From Lasiosphaeris hirsuta (Eukaryota > Ascomycota > Sordariomycetes > Sordariales > Lasiosphaeriaceae), in NCBI GenBank assembly GCA_030549175.1, contig JAUKUA010000006.1:3968001-4032000 (forward strand): a DNA stretch of 64,000 bases, written 5' to 3'. Positions 23,201 through 34,694 of the stretch are shown here, piece by piece. Position 1 is the first letter of the stretch; each line of letters starts with the position of its first letter. The position numbers and the translations under genes are program-made. A model generated the notes under the pieces. The model had not been told where the DNA came from. It was given only the letters and a program-made list of their open reading frames with translations, and ran no database searches.

Positions 23201-23391
23201 GGCTGGCAGTCTGTGTAGAGGGACCAGAAGTATTCGCAGTATGCCATCCACACCTTGAGGCTGCCAGGCTCAGCCGATACGGCGCGGCGGAAGCTCTCGA
23301 CGATGTTGACGCGGCTTTCAAGGTCGGCAGCCTCGCGCAGTTGGTGGTCGACATAGTCGACCCAGTTGTCCTCCCCCACTGGGCTCGCCAT
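20207..23391 (-). CDS. prp24: U4/U6 snRNP splicing factor of the PRP24/SART3 type (frame broken once)
   Basis: An intronless gene from MASPVGEDNWVDYVDHQLRE. Residues about 1-540 are HAT repeats (WMAYCEYFWSLY, LWNRWVSLEMELL, FWLHWYLWEMVGF), as in SART3. A Lys/Arg-rich nuclear signal (PKRKRED) lies near 570. Four RRMs follow: TSVFVANLP (about 597), CTLFVTNYS (about 670), LHILNLP (about 765) and TTAILGIP (about 880). The end carries SNADFKKLFLEGK, the C-terminal motif that contacts the Lsm2-8 ring. The protein anneals U4 and U6 snRNAs in the nucleus to recycle snRNPs. The frame shifts by one at a C7 run (minus strand; 20811-20805) between RRM3 and RRM4. One more C would restore a 1061-residue protein, so a sequence error is likely. 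Confidence 0.9.
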
Positions 23392-25750
23392 TTTGTCGGG
23401 ACAGGATCAAGCAGGTCGCGTCATCTGGGGGGCCAGTGTCGGACGCCAGTCGCTGTTTCGTCAAATGTGGGTATAGGGTATCTAAAAGGGTCGCGTGCGT
23501 GTTGTGTTGTTGGGAGCTGTCGAGGGGCGAGGTGCTGGGCCTGTGGTTGGGGAGAGAAAAGCGAAAAATTTAGCGATCGGCAGGCCAGAACCTTAGAGGT
23601 GCTCGCAGCGAGATCGATGCAAATTGTTGGAGAGCGCACTCCAGGCTTCGGTGTTCGGGGTCGCACCTCAGGGCCTGTCACAGGGTTTAATTTTCAGGGT
23701 TGGCGGGGCCTGGGCTGCGCTAGAGCCCTGGCGAGGACCCGGGGCTTGGCATAGTGGGATTGGAGGGCAGCGCTAGTCCGCACTAGGAACCACACCTCAC
23801 AGGTCCTGGCAGGGTTGGCAAGAGGCAAGAGCGGACGGGGCGGTCTGGACTCTGACACCCGCTCCACGACATTTTTCCTCGGACGTTGTGCACACGTGGA
23901 GGACCTTTGCAGCAGCATATCAGAATTTGGTCGGCGGGGTCACGTCGCGATGCATCATGGTAGATGGGCGGGCACTGCGGGGATCATCGCGTCTCGTGCC
24001 GGTGCCGGTGCCGGCCTATATTACCTCCCCTTTGGATCTTTACTGAGAGAGTCCCTTCCCCAGCTGCACCCCAGAGATGCAGGCGCATAACACGGCGGCC
24101 CGCAAAACCAAAGAGACGGGTATCCGTCCCACGAGAAGTCGCGCAGCGTTGAGCGTTGCGTCTCCTGTCGCGGTGCCACAGAATCGAGACTCACCGGGCA
24201 CACACAAGCGATCCACGACACGACACACGGCAGACACAGCGGCACTTCCATATCCACGGAAGCACGGAAGGGCGGAAGGCTCCTCCCTAACTCCCAGCTC
24301 CCCGCGTTGTGTTGGATCGGCGGGCCTAGACTGAGCCGCTGCAAGCCTCGCAGCTTCGGACCGCGTGATTGCCAGAGAGCCCCCGATCTCGAGTGGCACT
24401 GCAGCAGCTGGTGCCGGCGTCTGCATTCCGTCATGCCTTCCGCCTCGGCTTGGATGAAGTTGGACGGAGGAAGAAACCACGGGGCGGAGGATTGCGTGAC
24501 GCGTCTTTGCGGCTTCCGCGATTCTCCCGCCTCGAGATGAAGATTCATCATCACCCCCTCATCCTGCTCCCTCCGTCCCTTCTGCATCCTACAGGCAATA
24601 TTTTTATGGCCAATATCACATCGACACTCGCGGATTCCCACCGTCCTAATGCGGCTGCCTGGGGCTGGCGACTGGGGCTGGCGACGAGGGGCGACGAGGG
24701 CTGGCGACGGGGGCCCGAAGGCTCAGTGTGAGTGGCTGTCGATCCTGCTGATCATCTGCCCAGCGGCCAATAGAGGATGCGGGCGCCATGCTCCCGGAGA
24801 GACCCTTTTCTGCCTCTGCTGTTTTTGGGCTGCTTGACGGCTGCAGCATGTTTGTCGTGCGCCGGGCATTCCGGGGCGGCTTGTCCCATCAGCTGCCCAT
24901 GGGCGCAGCTGGCAGCAGCTCGCCGTCGAGGTCCTCTTCCCACACCACAAGGATGAGCCAAGAGCTGCGGCAGCAGAAAAGAGATGAAAGACGGCCATCC
25001 ACAGCCTGGAGCGCTCCAAAACCCTCGCAGAGGCGGCGGTGGGCCATGTGGCGCCATGATCGTGTTTCACTAGACGACCTATGACGTCGTTGTGCAGCTG
25101 CACGGTGCCGTCATATCCGATGCCCCCAGCCCTGCCCCGAGGAAGGAGACCGAGGGACCACGCCAGTCCAAATTCTGCCAAAATTCTCCTGTCTTCTCCT
25201 ATCGCGTCATCGCGCCGACAACCAGTGTGGGGACGTTGGGGATCAATGTATCCACGGCACCGCGCCGGCACCGCTCCGTCTTTTCCATGTTGTCCCTTTA
25301 TTGTCGCTTTATTGCAAGATTCCATTGTTGGTCTGGCCCTTTTTCCGCAAGCAATCTGCATAATTTCTGTTTGTTCTTTCAGACAATCGATAGATCGGCG
25401 CTAGCAGCAGCCACTCGAGAGTCGGCAACCTTTCAGCTCGATTGACTAAAAATCAAGAATCTCGAGCCTTCGTGCAGCGAGGGTGAGGGTTCTCACAGCT
25501 CCGGCTCTCTGAGCTACACCTAATCTGAACTAGACCCTGCTGAGCCCTGGAGTTCCCCTGTGTTCCAATCCCAGCGATCCTGCGAGGTCTCGGACAACCT
25601 CTGCGCCCTCTGCGCCCTCTGCGCTGCATTCATCAGCAGTATATCATGAACTTTATGAGCACATCGCAAACATTATTAGCGGCACGTCTGGATTGGTTTG
25701 TTGACTGCGAGACTGCCCACTGACTTGAAGTTTGCTCGCTTCTGCTGATG
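23392..25750. other. 2.4-kb gene-free stretch with an imperfect GC-rich minisatellite
   Basis: Overlapping ORFs on both strands have no recognisable motif or splice support. At 24656-24711 the word GGGGCTGGCGAC and close variants recur four or five times. At 25601-25624 a 9-base unit CTGCGCCCT is repeated nearly three times. The left part must contain the PRP24-like promoter. Confidence 0.45.
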
Positions 25751-25878
25751 TTGTGTGCTCTCGTCACGCCGCATCATCCAATGGCACTGCTATGTAACCC
25801 TGACGTGTGTAACAGCGCAGCGGCCATGCTATTTGAAGACAGCCTCTTGCGCCATTAACTTTGCGGCATCGCCTCGCA

Positions 25879-26564
25879 ATGGCTCTCCTAGTACGCATGA
25901 AAGACCCTGCCCAGGAAGACTGAGCTCCGCCAAGCATTTGCTCAACCGAGGAGGTTGTCTTGAATCTGGGCGGCCAGACGTTCACTTACAACCATTGGGG
26001 ACTCTCGTCGACAGAAGCAACTACTTTTCTGCGTTTTTCTCTGGCGGGTGGACCGTAAAAAAAAAACAGCCCGACGGTGCCATCCTTGTCGATGCTGACC
26101 CCGATGCCTTTACCCATTTCCTCCGATACCTCCGTCGCGGTGTTTTCCCCCTCGCATACGATCAAAAGACTGTGGGCCACGACTTCAAGCTATATGTCGA
26201 TCTTCTCCCGGACGCCAAGTATTTCCAGATCCCCATGCTAGAGAAATGGCTTGAAGACGAGCTCTACCTCAAGAGCGTCGAGCACACCAGCATCTGGAAG
26301 CGCCTGAGCGACACTGGGCTGGACACGGAAAGCTGGAGCAGCAACCCAGGCGTGCAACTAGTCAAGCGCAACACAACCGTCGCGAATAAATACGTCTGTC
26401 CAAGAACTCTAGCAGAGGAAGGTCGTCAACTCGTTTATGGCCACGGCAGCAGAGAGTGTCTAGAGCCCAAAGAAGGCGTGTTCAACCGAACCGAAAAGAC
26501 TGACTGGGCAGAGTATGGCACCAAGGCAACATTTCATCCAGGCAGGTGCAGTGACGAGGGGTGA
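25879..26564 (+). pseudogene. BTB/POZ (KCTD/T1-type) protein gene, damaged
   Basis: The plus strand reads MALLVRMKDPAQED, a TGA near 25921, then TEEVVLNLGGQTFTYN. One base out of frame it continues LGTLVDRSNYFSAFFSGGWT and DGAILVDADPDAFTHFLRYL, then LPDAKYFQIPMLEKWLEDEL. This is the KCTD-style BTB/T1 fold (VxLNxGGxxFxTxxxTL, DxDPxxFxxxLxYLR). The frame change falls at CC (25992-25993); CCC would give TYNPLGTL, in line with other one-base losses in this window. The TGA upstream is a separate problem: no ATG lies between it and the BTB. After the BTB the reading frame stays open to 26564 without further motifs. BTB proteins of this class oligomerise and often bridge to Cul3 ligases. Pseudogene or mis-sequenced gene. 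Confidence 0.6.
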
Positions 26565-26616
26565 GTTGTCACGACAAAATCCATCGTAGAACGGAAGATT
26601 AACAGACAAACCGCTT

Positions 26617-26932
26617 GGCAATATAAATAACAGCGCACGCCGTTACCACCCCAGCCGCCGTGATGGACGTGCATCTCCTGCCTCCTATCTCATCAGCCCC
26701 CAACCCTGCCCATCCCAGAAAGGAGAAAAACATACTTGTGCAGCTCGCCGCTCGCAGGGTACAACTCCTAGCCGCCAAGCCCGCCCAGGCTGTTGGCGGG
26801 GTTCTCGAGCGGGTTGTGGCCGTGGCCGAAGGTGGGTTTAATGGTCGTGCGGGTATTCATTGCGCGGCGGGCGGCGGGGACGACGGTTAGCCGGGGTGCT
26901 TTGGCGCGGAGGAGGGTTCTGGATGATACCAT
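26617..26932 (-). pseudogene. Small, possibly mitochondrial, membrane protein with in-frame TAG
   Basis: From the ATG at 26932 the minus strand gives MVSSRTLLRAKAPRLTVVPA and ARRAMNTRTTIKP, an Arg/Ser/Ala-rich, acid-free start typical of mitochondrial presequences. Then come FGHGHNPLENPANSLGGLGG, a TAG at 26771-26769, and ELYPASGELHK. A GTATGT donor follows; a later CAG acceptor joins in phase to SITAAGVVTACAVIYIAKRF, a membrane helix ending VC and TAA near 26600. The organisation (presequence, soluble linker, one C-terminal helix) resembles small inner-membrane subunits, but I cannot name the family. The TAG would come from CAG or TGG by a transition, or the gene may simply end there at about 54 residues. 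Moderately speculative. Confidence 0.4.
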
Positions 26933-27243
26933 TGTGGTGGTTTGCGGCGATGGGTTGTGTGGTGCTGGACATATGGGTGCTGCGGGCGTGTGATGGCCTC
27001 AGGTTGATACTGGACTCCTGGTGGGGCAGGGGGTTCTGGCCTTGGACGGCAATGTGGTGATATCATTGTTTCGTATACCCCGGTACCAGCGAGGGGCTTT
27101 GGTCATGGAGGAAATCCCGGTTCAGATATGTAAGGACGCAGTATCTACAAGGAATGCTAATAAAAAACACAATTACGAAGAGCTAGAAAGCCAAGAGCCG
27201 CAAGGTACACAAACCGCGAAAGAACCCCCGGGAAGATAGCCCC

Positions 27244-30200
27244 CTAGGCCGTGACCCGAATCTCATCCACCTCAACAGCGGGCGGTTGTTTATTCCCCAG
27301 AATCCCACTCACCTCACCCGTAGCAAAAACGTTCCCCAAAATCCGATCCACGTCCTCTAAAGGGAGCCCATCCAGCCCATCCACCTCGGCCGGCGAGTCC
27401 GGCGAGTTCGCAACCCCCGACACCTCAACCAGCGGCACCTTGGTAATCATATTCCTCAACCTCTCCGAGCTAAACTCGACATCTTCCGCCAGCCTCACCT
27501 GCCGATGCACCTGCTGTACCTGCAATTTGCCAAACTCCTCCCTCCCCATCACCACGACCGACCCCGCCTTGCCATTCACCAGGTCCAAGAACCTCGCGCC
27601 GGTCGTCATCGTCAGCCCCTCCAGCACTCCAAACGCAAACTCTTCGACATTGCCCACCCGCCCGAGGCCCGGGTTCGACTTCTTCAGCTGCACAAGCCTC
27701 TTCTTCGTCGCCGCCTCCCCGTCCGCGACCAGCGCCGCCGGGCCCTTCACCTTGGCCACCTTGGTCCCCTTCGCCGGCTTCTCCGCGGGCGGCGGCACCG
27801 GGCACAACTTCACCAAGGGCTCCGACACCTGGCCCAACACCACCGCGCGGACCTTCTTCCTCCGCTTTCCGGGGCCGGTGAGGTTCTGGCCGAAGGTCTG
27901 GCCAATGGTGAGCGAGCTGGTGACGCCGCAGAGATGGCCGAGGATGTGGAGGAGCGGGGCGAGGGTGGCGTCGGGCGGGAGGGGGACCTTGGGGGCGGAT
28001 GCGACGAACTGGCGGAGGAGGGGGAGTTGCGGGAGGAGCGAGGGGGAGCCGGAGCCGGAGCCGGCGGTGAAGCGGGTCACTTCAGAGGCGAGCTGGGTCG
28101 AGACGGACCAGGCGATGGCGGAGCAGACCTAGCAGGGTTAGTTGGCTGCGTTGGGGTGGGTTGGGGAGGAAAAAGTACCTTGCCGCTGACCAGATGCTCT
28201 TCTTCCGCATCTCGGCTGACTCCTGTCGGGGTGAGTTGCGAGCCTGCGTAGACGGTGGCCGCATTGACCCCGGCACTCCTGTCGGCTGCGGGCAAGCGGA
28301 CCAGGTTCCAGAACATGGCACACCGTTCCTTGAACGGGAGGAGATGTGCAAACATGACGATGTGATACTCGGAGAGTACCGGCGCCCTGGAGTACTCCTG
28401 CATAGAAGCCACGAGATTGGCTCCGTGGGGCAAGCCCTCGATAATGTTCAGTACCCCTTGCTTGGGATCAACATTCTCGTCCGTGGCAACGACAAACCTC
28501 CTTAGGGGAAAAGCCTTTTTGAGCGCCTGGTGCACGGACTTTGCCTTGCTTGCTATTGTCTTGTCGAGCTTCTGGAGAACCTTTTTCTTGATAGAGAGGG
28601 TCAGTCGGCTCGGTATTGGTGAATCTGTCGCCGCCACCAGCTTTTTCAGTGCGTCCTTGATATCGGTAGATGGCGTGGGAGGGGATATTGCGCCAGTGGC
28701 AGACGAGGGGATCGACAGAAGGTGGGCAAACCCCTTGAGACTGTCCTTGTTGGTCGGCGCCACGACAAGGAAGCCAGTTCCGCGACAGGCCAGCGAAAAC
28801 GCCTGTCCGACATCAAGAAGTTCCCAAGGCTCGCGTACTCCACTTTGGAAATAGTTCATTCTATTGCCGAGAATGATGACGCTTTTGCCAGTGTAGTTGG
28901 AAAGGACGGCGTATTCCTCTCCCTTCTCATCGGTAGCCACAAAGGCCCCGTTCAGACTAAGATTGAACACGTCGACGTCGAGGCGCATACCGTACTCGAT
29001 GAAGTGCAAAATCTGCAGGACAAAAGCGTTGGGTGACTGCGCGTTGATGACGAGCAAAAAGTGAGCGGCTGGGTTGTATCGATACGAGGGCGAAACCTGG
29101 ATTCGGAGGTCAAAGGACACGACAGAGCGCAGCTCGTTGGTGCTCGGGTCGGCAAGCGTGAGGTCGATGAGCATGCTGCCCGTGGTAAAGTCATCCACCA
29201 GATCAGAGACGCGGAATTCAACGGTGATGGGCATTTTCTCGCCGGGCTCCAGCACGTCGATCATGTCGACGAGATTGTGCGGCGTCTCGTGGCTCGCTCG
29301 CTGCAATTCAAACATGCCACCGGGGTCGGAAAGAAGCGTGCCTGTCTCGCGGCCCATAACGCTCAGCCGGCCATGATCTTTGGTCGAGATGTTTTGGATG
29401 GTCCAGGAAAAGGTAACAGTGTCCCCCTTGGCAACGCAGTCGAGAAACTTGGGGGCAGTCATGAGTAGTGGGTACTGGTACACTACGTCGACTTCGCCGT
29501 GGAACTCAGGGACATCACGCTGCAGCCGATCAGAATAGGTCCGCAGAGAAACAGTGTCTTTGGCGTGGAGCAGCGTGCCGAGTGCGCGACTTGCTGTCTC
29601 GTTCTTGATGAAGGCTCGGAGCGTCCCGTCCACTTGGACGGTCTCCCCCGGCGCAATTTCGCCAGGGAGGTGCAGGGGCACGAAAATTGGTTCCAGCCAT
29701 TTGCTGCGTTGGACTAATATTTGGAGTTGGCCAGCCTGGGGAGATGGCATCCCACCTGATGGTTGCGTGGTTAGCTATGCTCATCCAGCTCAGAACCACG
29801 GGCGACGCTTACCTGTGTTAGTGACAACAATATTACTGATGATGAGATGCTCTCCCGGCTCGTTGATGCCGTCATCATTCTCGTCTGTGACCTCAAACTC
29901 TTTGACAACCAAGTTATAACGAGAAGGGTACATGATGGCGCCGCCGTAGCGGGTGATGACGGTGATTTCGCCGAAGCCCGGAGGCCCATCCCGGCCCGGA
30001 GACAGCGAATCCCCATGGCAAGTTCCTCCCTGACCGCCCGCGCCACCATGACCGGCAGGTCTTGTGTGGGAGATGGTTTTGGTATCGGTATGTGAGTGGG
30101 TTCCATCCTGATATCGGACATCGATTTTTATATCTTCCGTCCTGGGTGGCGCATGGGAGTAAACAATAAAGTCAAGAGCACGAGGAATACGAGCAACGGC

Positions 30201-30930
30201 TCAACATACCAGGTATGGGAAGCGCCACCAGAGCCCCCTTCACCGCCATCCCCCCCATCGGCATGCTCGCCCTCAAGCCCACCGTTGCCACCCCTCACGT
30301 CCCAGTGCACAGCCATCAAGAGATCGAGGTCGTCCTCATGGATCGTGACATGGGCACTGCCACCGTGGCCTCCATTGGCACCATTCGTGCCTCGGCCACC
30401 ACTGCCAGCTGATCAGCACGGCACCTCAATCGGCAGCAAAGCACACTGCATGCACTTACTCGCCCCCAAGCGCTCCAGGGCCACCATTCTAGTGACACCA
30501 AAAACATCAGCCCTAGACGTCGACCTCGCCCCCTCCCCCCCAAAATCCCACTCACCCCGGCGGCATAATGCCTGGACGCATTACTGCCGTCAAATCCATC
30601 GCCACCCTGCTGGCCCTTCTCCCCGAACCCGCCCGGGCCACCGTGTCCGCCGCGGCAGTCCAACATCAGGTTTTGCAGGCTCCCGACCTCCCAGCTCTTG
30701 GTGATCAGGTCGGCACGGCCCTTGACCTGGACGTAGCCCGGGCGGGACTCATCGAAGCTGACAGCGACGTGCAGGGCGCCGCCGTTGCCACCGGGGGCGG
30801 GGAGGAGGGCGTCGCGGCCGTTGCGGCCGTTGGTGCCCTGGGGCGCCTGGAAGAGCGTCGAGCCGTCCCAGACGTGGGTGCCGGGCGCGCCATTGGCGCC
30901 GACGGCGGCGAGATGGATTTGTGAGCTCAT
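27244..30930 (-). CDS. Large Gly-rich multi-domain protein (DUF7932-like), function unknown
   Basis: Six exons join in consistent phase: 30930-30556, 30488-30460 (29 bases), 30401-30210, 30141-29813, 29755-28179 and 28128-27244, giving 1128 residues from MSSQIHLAAVGANGAPGTHV. The first 240 residues are collagen-like in glycine spacing (GGHGGPGGFGEKGQQGGDGF, GGRGTNGANGGHGGSAHVTI). A beta-sandwich-like part follows: YGGAIMYPSRYNLVVKEFEV, DENDDGINEPGEHLIISNIV and PLHLPGEIAPGETVQV. The middle has LNGAFVATDEKGEEYAVLSN and a Lys-rich helix region. The end is Val/Glu-rich (EVDEIRVTA). I believe fungal proteins of this kind are labelled DUF7932, but the name is from memory. No signal peptide or TM helix is visible, so a cytosolic place is likely. 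Confidence 0.8.
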
Positions 30931-32094
30931 CGCGGCCGGGTCATGCCGGTGGTGTGTGAGGATTGGTGGTGTGAGGTCGTGGAAGTGGCTGCGGATGGCG
31001 CTTTGTGGTCGTCGAGGTGCATGGGGTGGCTTGGGAGTTTGCAGGACTAACGAGAGTTTCGGCGCGCATTAAGACGGGGGACGGTGGGCACGCTCACGGC
31101 TCTGGGTCGCAGAGCCTCATCCCTTTGCCCATGCCATCTTTGCGGCTGAGGGCGAGCAACGAAATTGCCGTGCGCATTCGCGGTGTGAAACCATCTGGAC
31201 AGGGTTAATATTGCCAATAGCGTCGTTGATAGCGCTCTCGAAGAGGACTGGCTGGCATGTCACTGGCACGGCACGCGACAACGGCCAGTTGCAAGCGAGG
31301 CAGAATTGGGACTGAGTGGCCTGTTCTTCCTGCGGGGGAAGCCAGAGACCTTGGCGGTTCGAGACTTGGACAGTGGACGCATCTGTAAATGATCCAGTCC
31401 GTGTCTCCATCTGGATGTCTGTCGAGCCATCTGCGTTGTGCCAAGCTGCAGGGGGCAGGGGGCAGGGGACAGGGGGGCAAGTCGAGGTAGATGTATCGAT
31501 AGAAATCGAGCCTTGGGGGTTGAGCACCGGAGTGAGAGACGATTGCCAGTCGGGGAATTGCAGATGGTGGACATGAGATTGCTCTCGGTCGTACTTGCCC
31601 ATGTGCTTTCCGTATTGTCGGCGTGGCAGGAACAGGTCGACCGATCAGGTGGTCAACTCGGAAAGCTCAACCCCCACAACTTGAATAGGAAGCAGCCCTG
31701 AAGAGAGGCCATCGAGGCCCAAGAAAATATGAGTGCAACCTCCTAGATAGAGCCGCATCTTTTATGCATATCCATTTTAAGTGTCGCTTCAGCAGCTCCT
31801 CTCTGCCAACCCTAACCCACGAGTCCAGGCCCTAAACTCCAGAATCGGCCGGACAGGACCCAATCAAATCGAACCAGCCCCTGAAAGACCCCTGGTTACA
31901 CGATTAAATAATCGAACTCATTTCGGCTATGATCCTCTAAAAATAGAAGAAGGAGTGGATATTGGAGCCTGGACGTGGCGGACTGCTGACATGGAATTTT
32001 CAACTTGTTGAAGAAATTCCCATTCGAGACTGCCTCCGCCTCATCGATCACGATTCATGGTCGCTTCGAGCATCTCGGCTGAGCGATTGTGTCC
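30931..32094. other. Intergenic between divergent genes
   Basis: No coding sequence supported. An ORF on the minus strand (31602-31117) has no ATG-anchored family motif. The stretch should hold the promoters of the Gly-rich gene and of the DUF3431 gene. A G/C minisatellite CAGGGGG(A/C) is near 31449-31476. Confidence 0.45.
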
Positions 32095-33188
32095 ATGTCC
32101 TCCCGCTGGGCCAAGATCCTCGCGCTCCCCGTCACCGCCGTGATCGTGTGCAGCTGGCTTTTCGTCTTCCGCTTCCAGCAGGAGCAGACCCTGCTGTCGC
32201 CGGGAGCCTCGGGAGTGCTCCCCCAGGTCGACACCTCGACGCTGCCCGCCGTCGAGATCGTCGTCGCCAGTCGCACGTTCGAAAACACTTCATGGGTAAA
32301 CCAGTATCTCCCCGACACATGGACGCGGAGCATCTACGTGTCGGATGATCCCTCTGCCAACCTGACCGTCCCGCGCAACAAGGGCCGCGAGGCCATGATA
32401 TACCTGACGTGTGTCTGTCCTCTCAACGTATCTGGAGCCTGCATCTGACAGCCTCAGCCATCTGATCGAGCGTTATGACACGCTCGCCGCCGCCACCGTC
32501 TTCTTCCACGCCAACCGCTTCTCCTGGCACAACGACGACCCGGACTATGACGCCCTCCCCATGTTCGCCAACCTGCAGCTCGACTACATCCAGAAGATTG
32601 GCTACACCAGCCTCCGGTGCGCCTGGGCCGTCGGCTGCCCCATCCAGGTCTACCCCTACGACCAGGCGAGCCCTGTGCGGTACGGCGCGAACGCGACCGA
32701 CTTCCCGCCCAACGCAACTGCGAAGTCCGTGTTCAAGCAAGCCTTTGAGGAGCTGATGCCGGGCCAGAAGGTCCCTGACGCCGTCGGTGCCGGCTGCTGC
32801 TCGCAGTTTGCTGTGTCGCGAGACCGCGTCCACAAGCGGCCGAAGGAGGATTACCTGCGCTGGCGCACTTGGCTGCTTGAGACGGAGCTGGATGATGAGT
32901 TGAGTGGTCGTGTGTTGGAGTACATGTGGCACAGTGAGTGATCCTACTATCCCCGTTACTTTGTCAATGATCAGGTCTGACAGGCCGTTAGTTATGTTTG
33001 GCAAGCCGGCTTTCCATTGCCCGAAGGCGGGCGAGTGCTACTGCAAATTGTACGGCTTATGCGGCCTGCAGTGTACCAAGGGTCTTTGCAGCGGTCGATA
33101 TGCCGTGCCCCCGTCACCACTCCCTGATGGTTGGCCTTTGGTTGGATTTGATGATGAGCCGCGTACTTTCTCGGGCCCGTTATTGTAG
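32095..33188 (+). CDS. DUF3431-family type II membrane protein
   Basis: Exons 32095-32408, 32458-32933 and 32992-33188 join in phase to 328 residues starting MSSRWAKILALPVTAVIVCS. The N-terminal helix (residues about 5-25) fits a Golgi-type signal anchor. The DUF3431 core is clear: VEIVVASRTFENTSWVNQYL, IYVSDDPSANLTVPRNKGRE, AMIYLTHLIERYDTLAAATV and RFSWHNDDPDYDALPMFANL, the last holding the H-N-D-D-P motif. A Cys-rich end follows (CPKAGECYCKLYGLCGLQC). Family members are common in filamentous fungi and resemble glycosyltransferase-like secretory-pathway proteins, but no activity is established that I know of. Donors are GTGTGT and GTGAGT. The ATG at 32095 is the first in frame. Confidence 0.88.
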
Positions 33189-33647
33189 AGACCATGAGGG
33201 ACCGCAAGCATTTGAATCGATCGCATGGTTGCTGTGAGTAAGGTATATCTGTCGGTCTAACATGCATAATAAGACGGCGTTAGTTTTTGATACGAGTTGA
33301 TTAATTACCTTGGCTTCTGGATTGAAAAGGAGGCCTCCTTGGCGAAGAAAATAGAAGCATATGCCCCACTTGGGCTTCGAAGAAATTAATAGGTCCTCGC
33401 AACCCATCAACCGTAGTTGCGGTTTTCGACTTGAAGTTGAAGGCCGACGTGCCTAGTCATCTTCCAGGCTGCTCAACTCTACTAAGCATATGCAATTAGC
33501 ATGATTGCAATATCTGTGCTCTAGAAATGACCCATGATCTAGAAACTGCTTGATGAGTTACTTGTCTACGGATATCCCTTACCTCCCAGCCGCACCCTAT
33601 CACTACATCGTTGCAGCGGATTAATTGCGTTGGGCCCCTGTATGTAG
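33189..33647. other. Intergenic
   Basis: 3' flank of the DUF3431 gene; no gene, RNA or repeat recognised. Confidence 0.5.
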
Positions 33648-34053
33648 CACTGCAATTTTAGCCCACGGGGGGCTTGGGTCAGCTGCTCGTCTGACTTGTT
33701 GAGTTCCATTTGGGCCAATGAGCTGTCTCTGATAACCCACTACCTATGTATCAGGGCGGTTGAGATCAGAGATGCAGTGGGTGTATCGTGTAGAACGTCA
33801 GGCCGTTTACCAACGCGAACACAAAAAAACTTGAAGTGGTAATTGAAGACTTTTGAGAATTTTCTCCCAACCGTGCCGCATCACGGAGACTTTAGCCCTC
33901 ATGGAGAGCCCCGGACCTTCTTGAAGCGCTCATCATTGATTGCAGCGGATCACTTGAATGCGGCCTTCTGACCATCCGTGGCTTGAGCCAATCCAATCGA
34001 TCGCTGCAAAGAGAAGAACCCAAGGCATCTGTTAGGGCTAAAACACTGTAGTG
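33648..34053. mobile_element. MITE-like element, about 406 bases
   Basis: The left end reads CACTGCAATTTTAGCCC (33648-33664). The right end reads GGGCTAAAACACTGTAGTG (34035-34053), whose reverse complement CACTACAGTGTTTTAGCCC matches the left end imperfectly. TA lies at or next to both outer borders, as for Tc1/mariner/pogo insertions. No ORF is inside. A further end-like copy, CACTGTAATTTTAGCCC, sits at 34084-34100. The same terminal word recurs at 9225, 9881, about 53940 and about 54365, so this belongs to a dispersed family in the window. Confidence 0.5.
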
Positions 34054-34100
34054 TAAAGGGAAAATGCTATCTAGAGTGGTGGTCACTGTAATTTTAGCCC

Positions 34101-34694
34101 TGACGGAGGGGTCTTATTTTGCGTCTATGTAAGCTTGGGCGAGCTGGCATCGAGCTGCTCCAGATGACGCGCCATCGGGCAAGCTGTGCACTGAAACATC
34201 GGGCCGTGCGCCAATTCGAGCGGAGAGTATTTGCATCCAAGCGCTTTGCATAGAGCCCATTTCCAGACCGGGACCATTCCATTATAATAGTCTTGTTGTG
34301 TCCAAAGGTAGATGGGAAATGGCAATGACAGCATCGGTGGCGTCAGTCAAATCGGCGCCAACGCGCCTTCCTGGGCCAGACTGGGACGGGACGAGTTCGT
34401 GGGGAGGTGTGGAGAAATGGAGTTGAACCCCGCTATGACGGCATCAAAGCTATCCCGTCCGAACCATAGAGGCAGCCAAACCAACGGCACATTGACCACT
34501 CACAGGCCTTGTGATTACTCCTCTACTGCATTGCTGCCTTCAATGCTGCTGCAGCTGCTCGTTTCGTCGTACCATTTCGGAATCCAATCTGACACGCAAT
34601 CCCCCGTCTCTGGAGCCCGCCGCAATAGCCCGCGTCGGCCATCTGCCTTTTCCTAGGCCCGTTACCTCCAACGCCGCCTGTTACCCCTCTCTTG
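34101..34694. other. Intergenic, promoter side of the Rieske-AIF gene
   Basis: No gene recognised. It contains the upstream region of the oxidoreductase gene that starts at 34695. Confidence 0.45.

Noticed and set aside
22516..23754. 412-residue ORF on the plus strand
   Set aside because: Antisense shadow of the HAT region of the PRP24-like gene.
27251..28132. 293-residue ORF on the plus strand
   Set aside because: Antisense to the last exon of the Gly-rich gene, which has consistent splicing over six exons.
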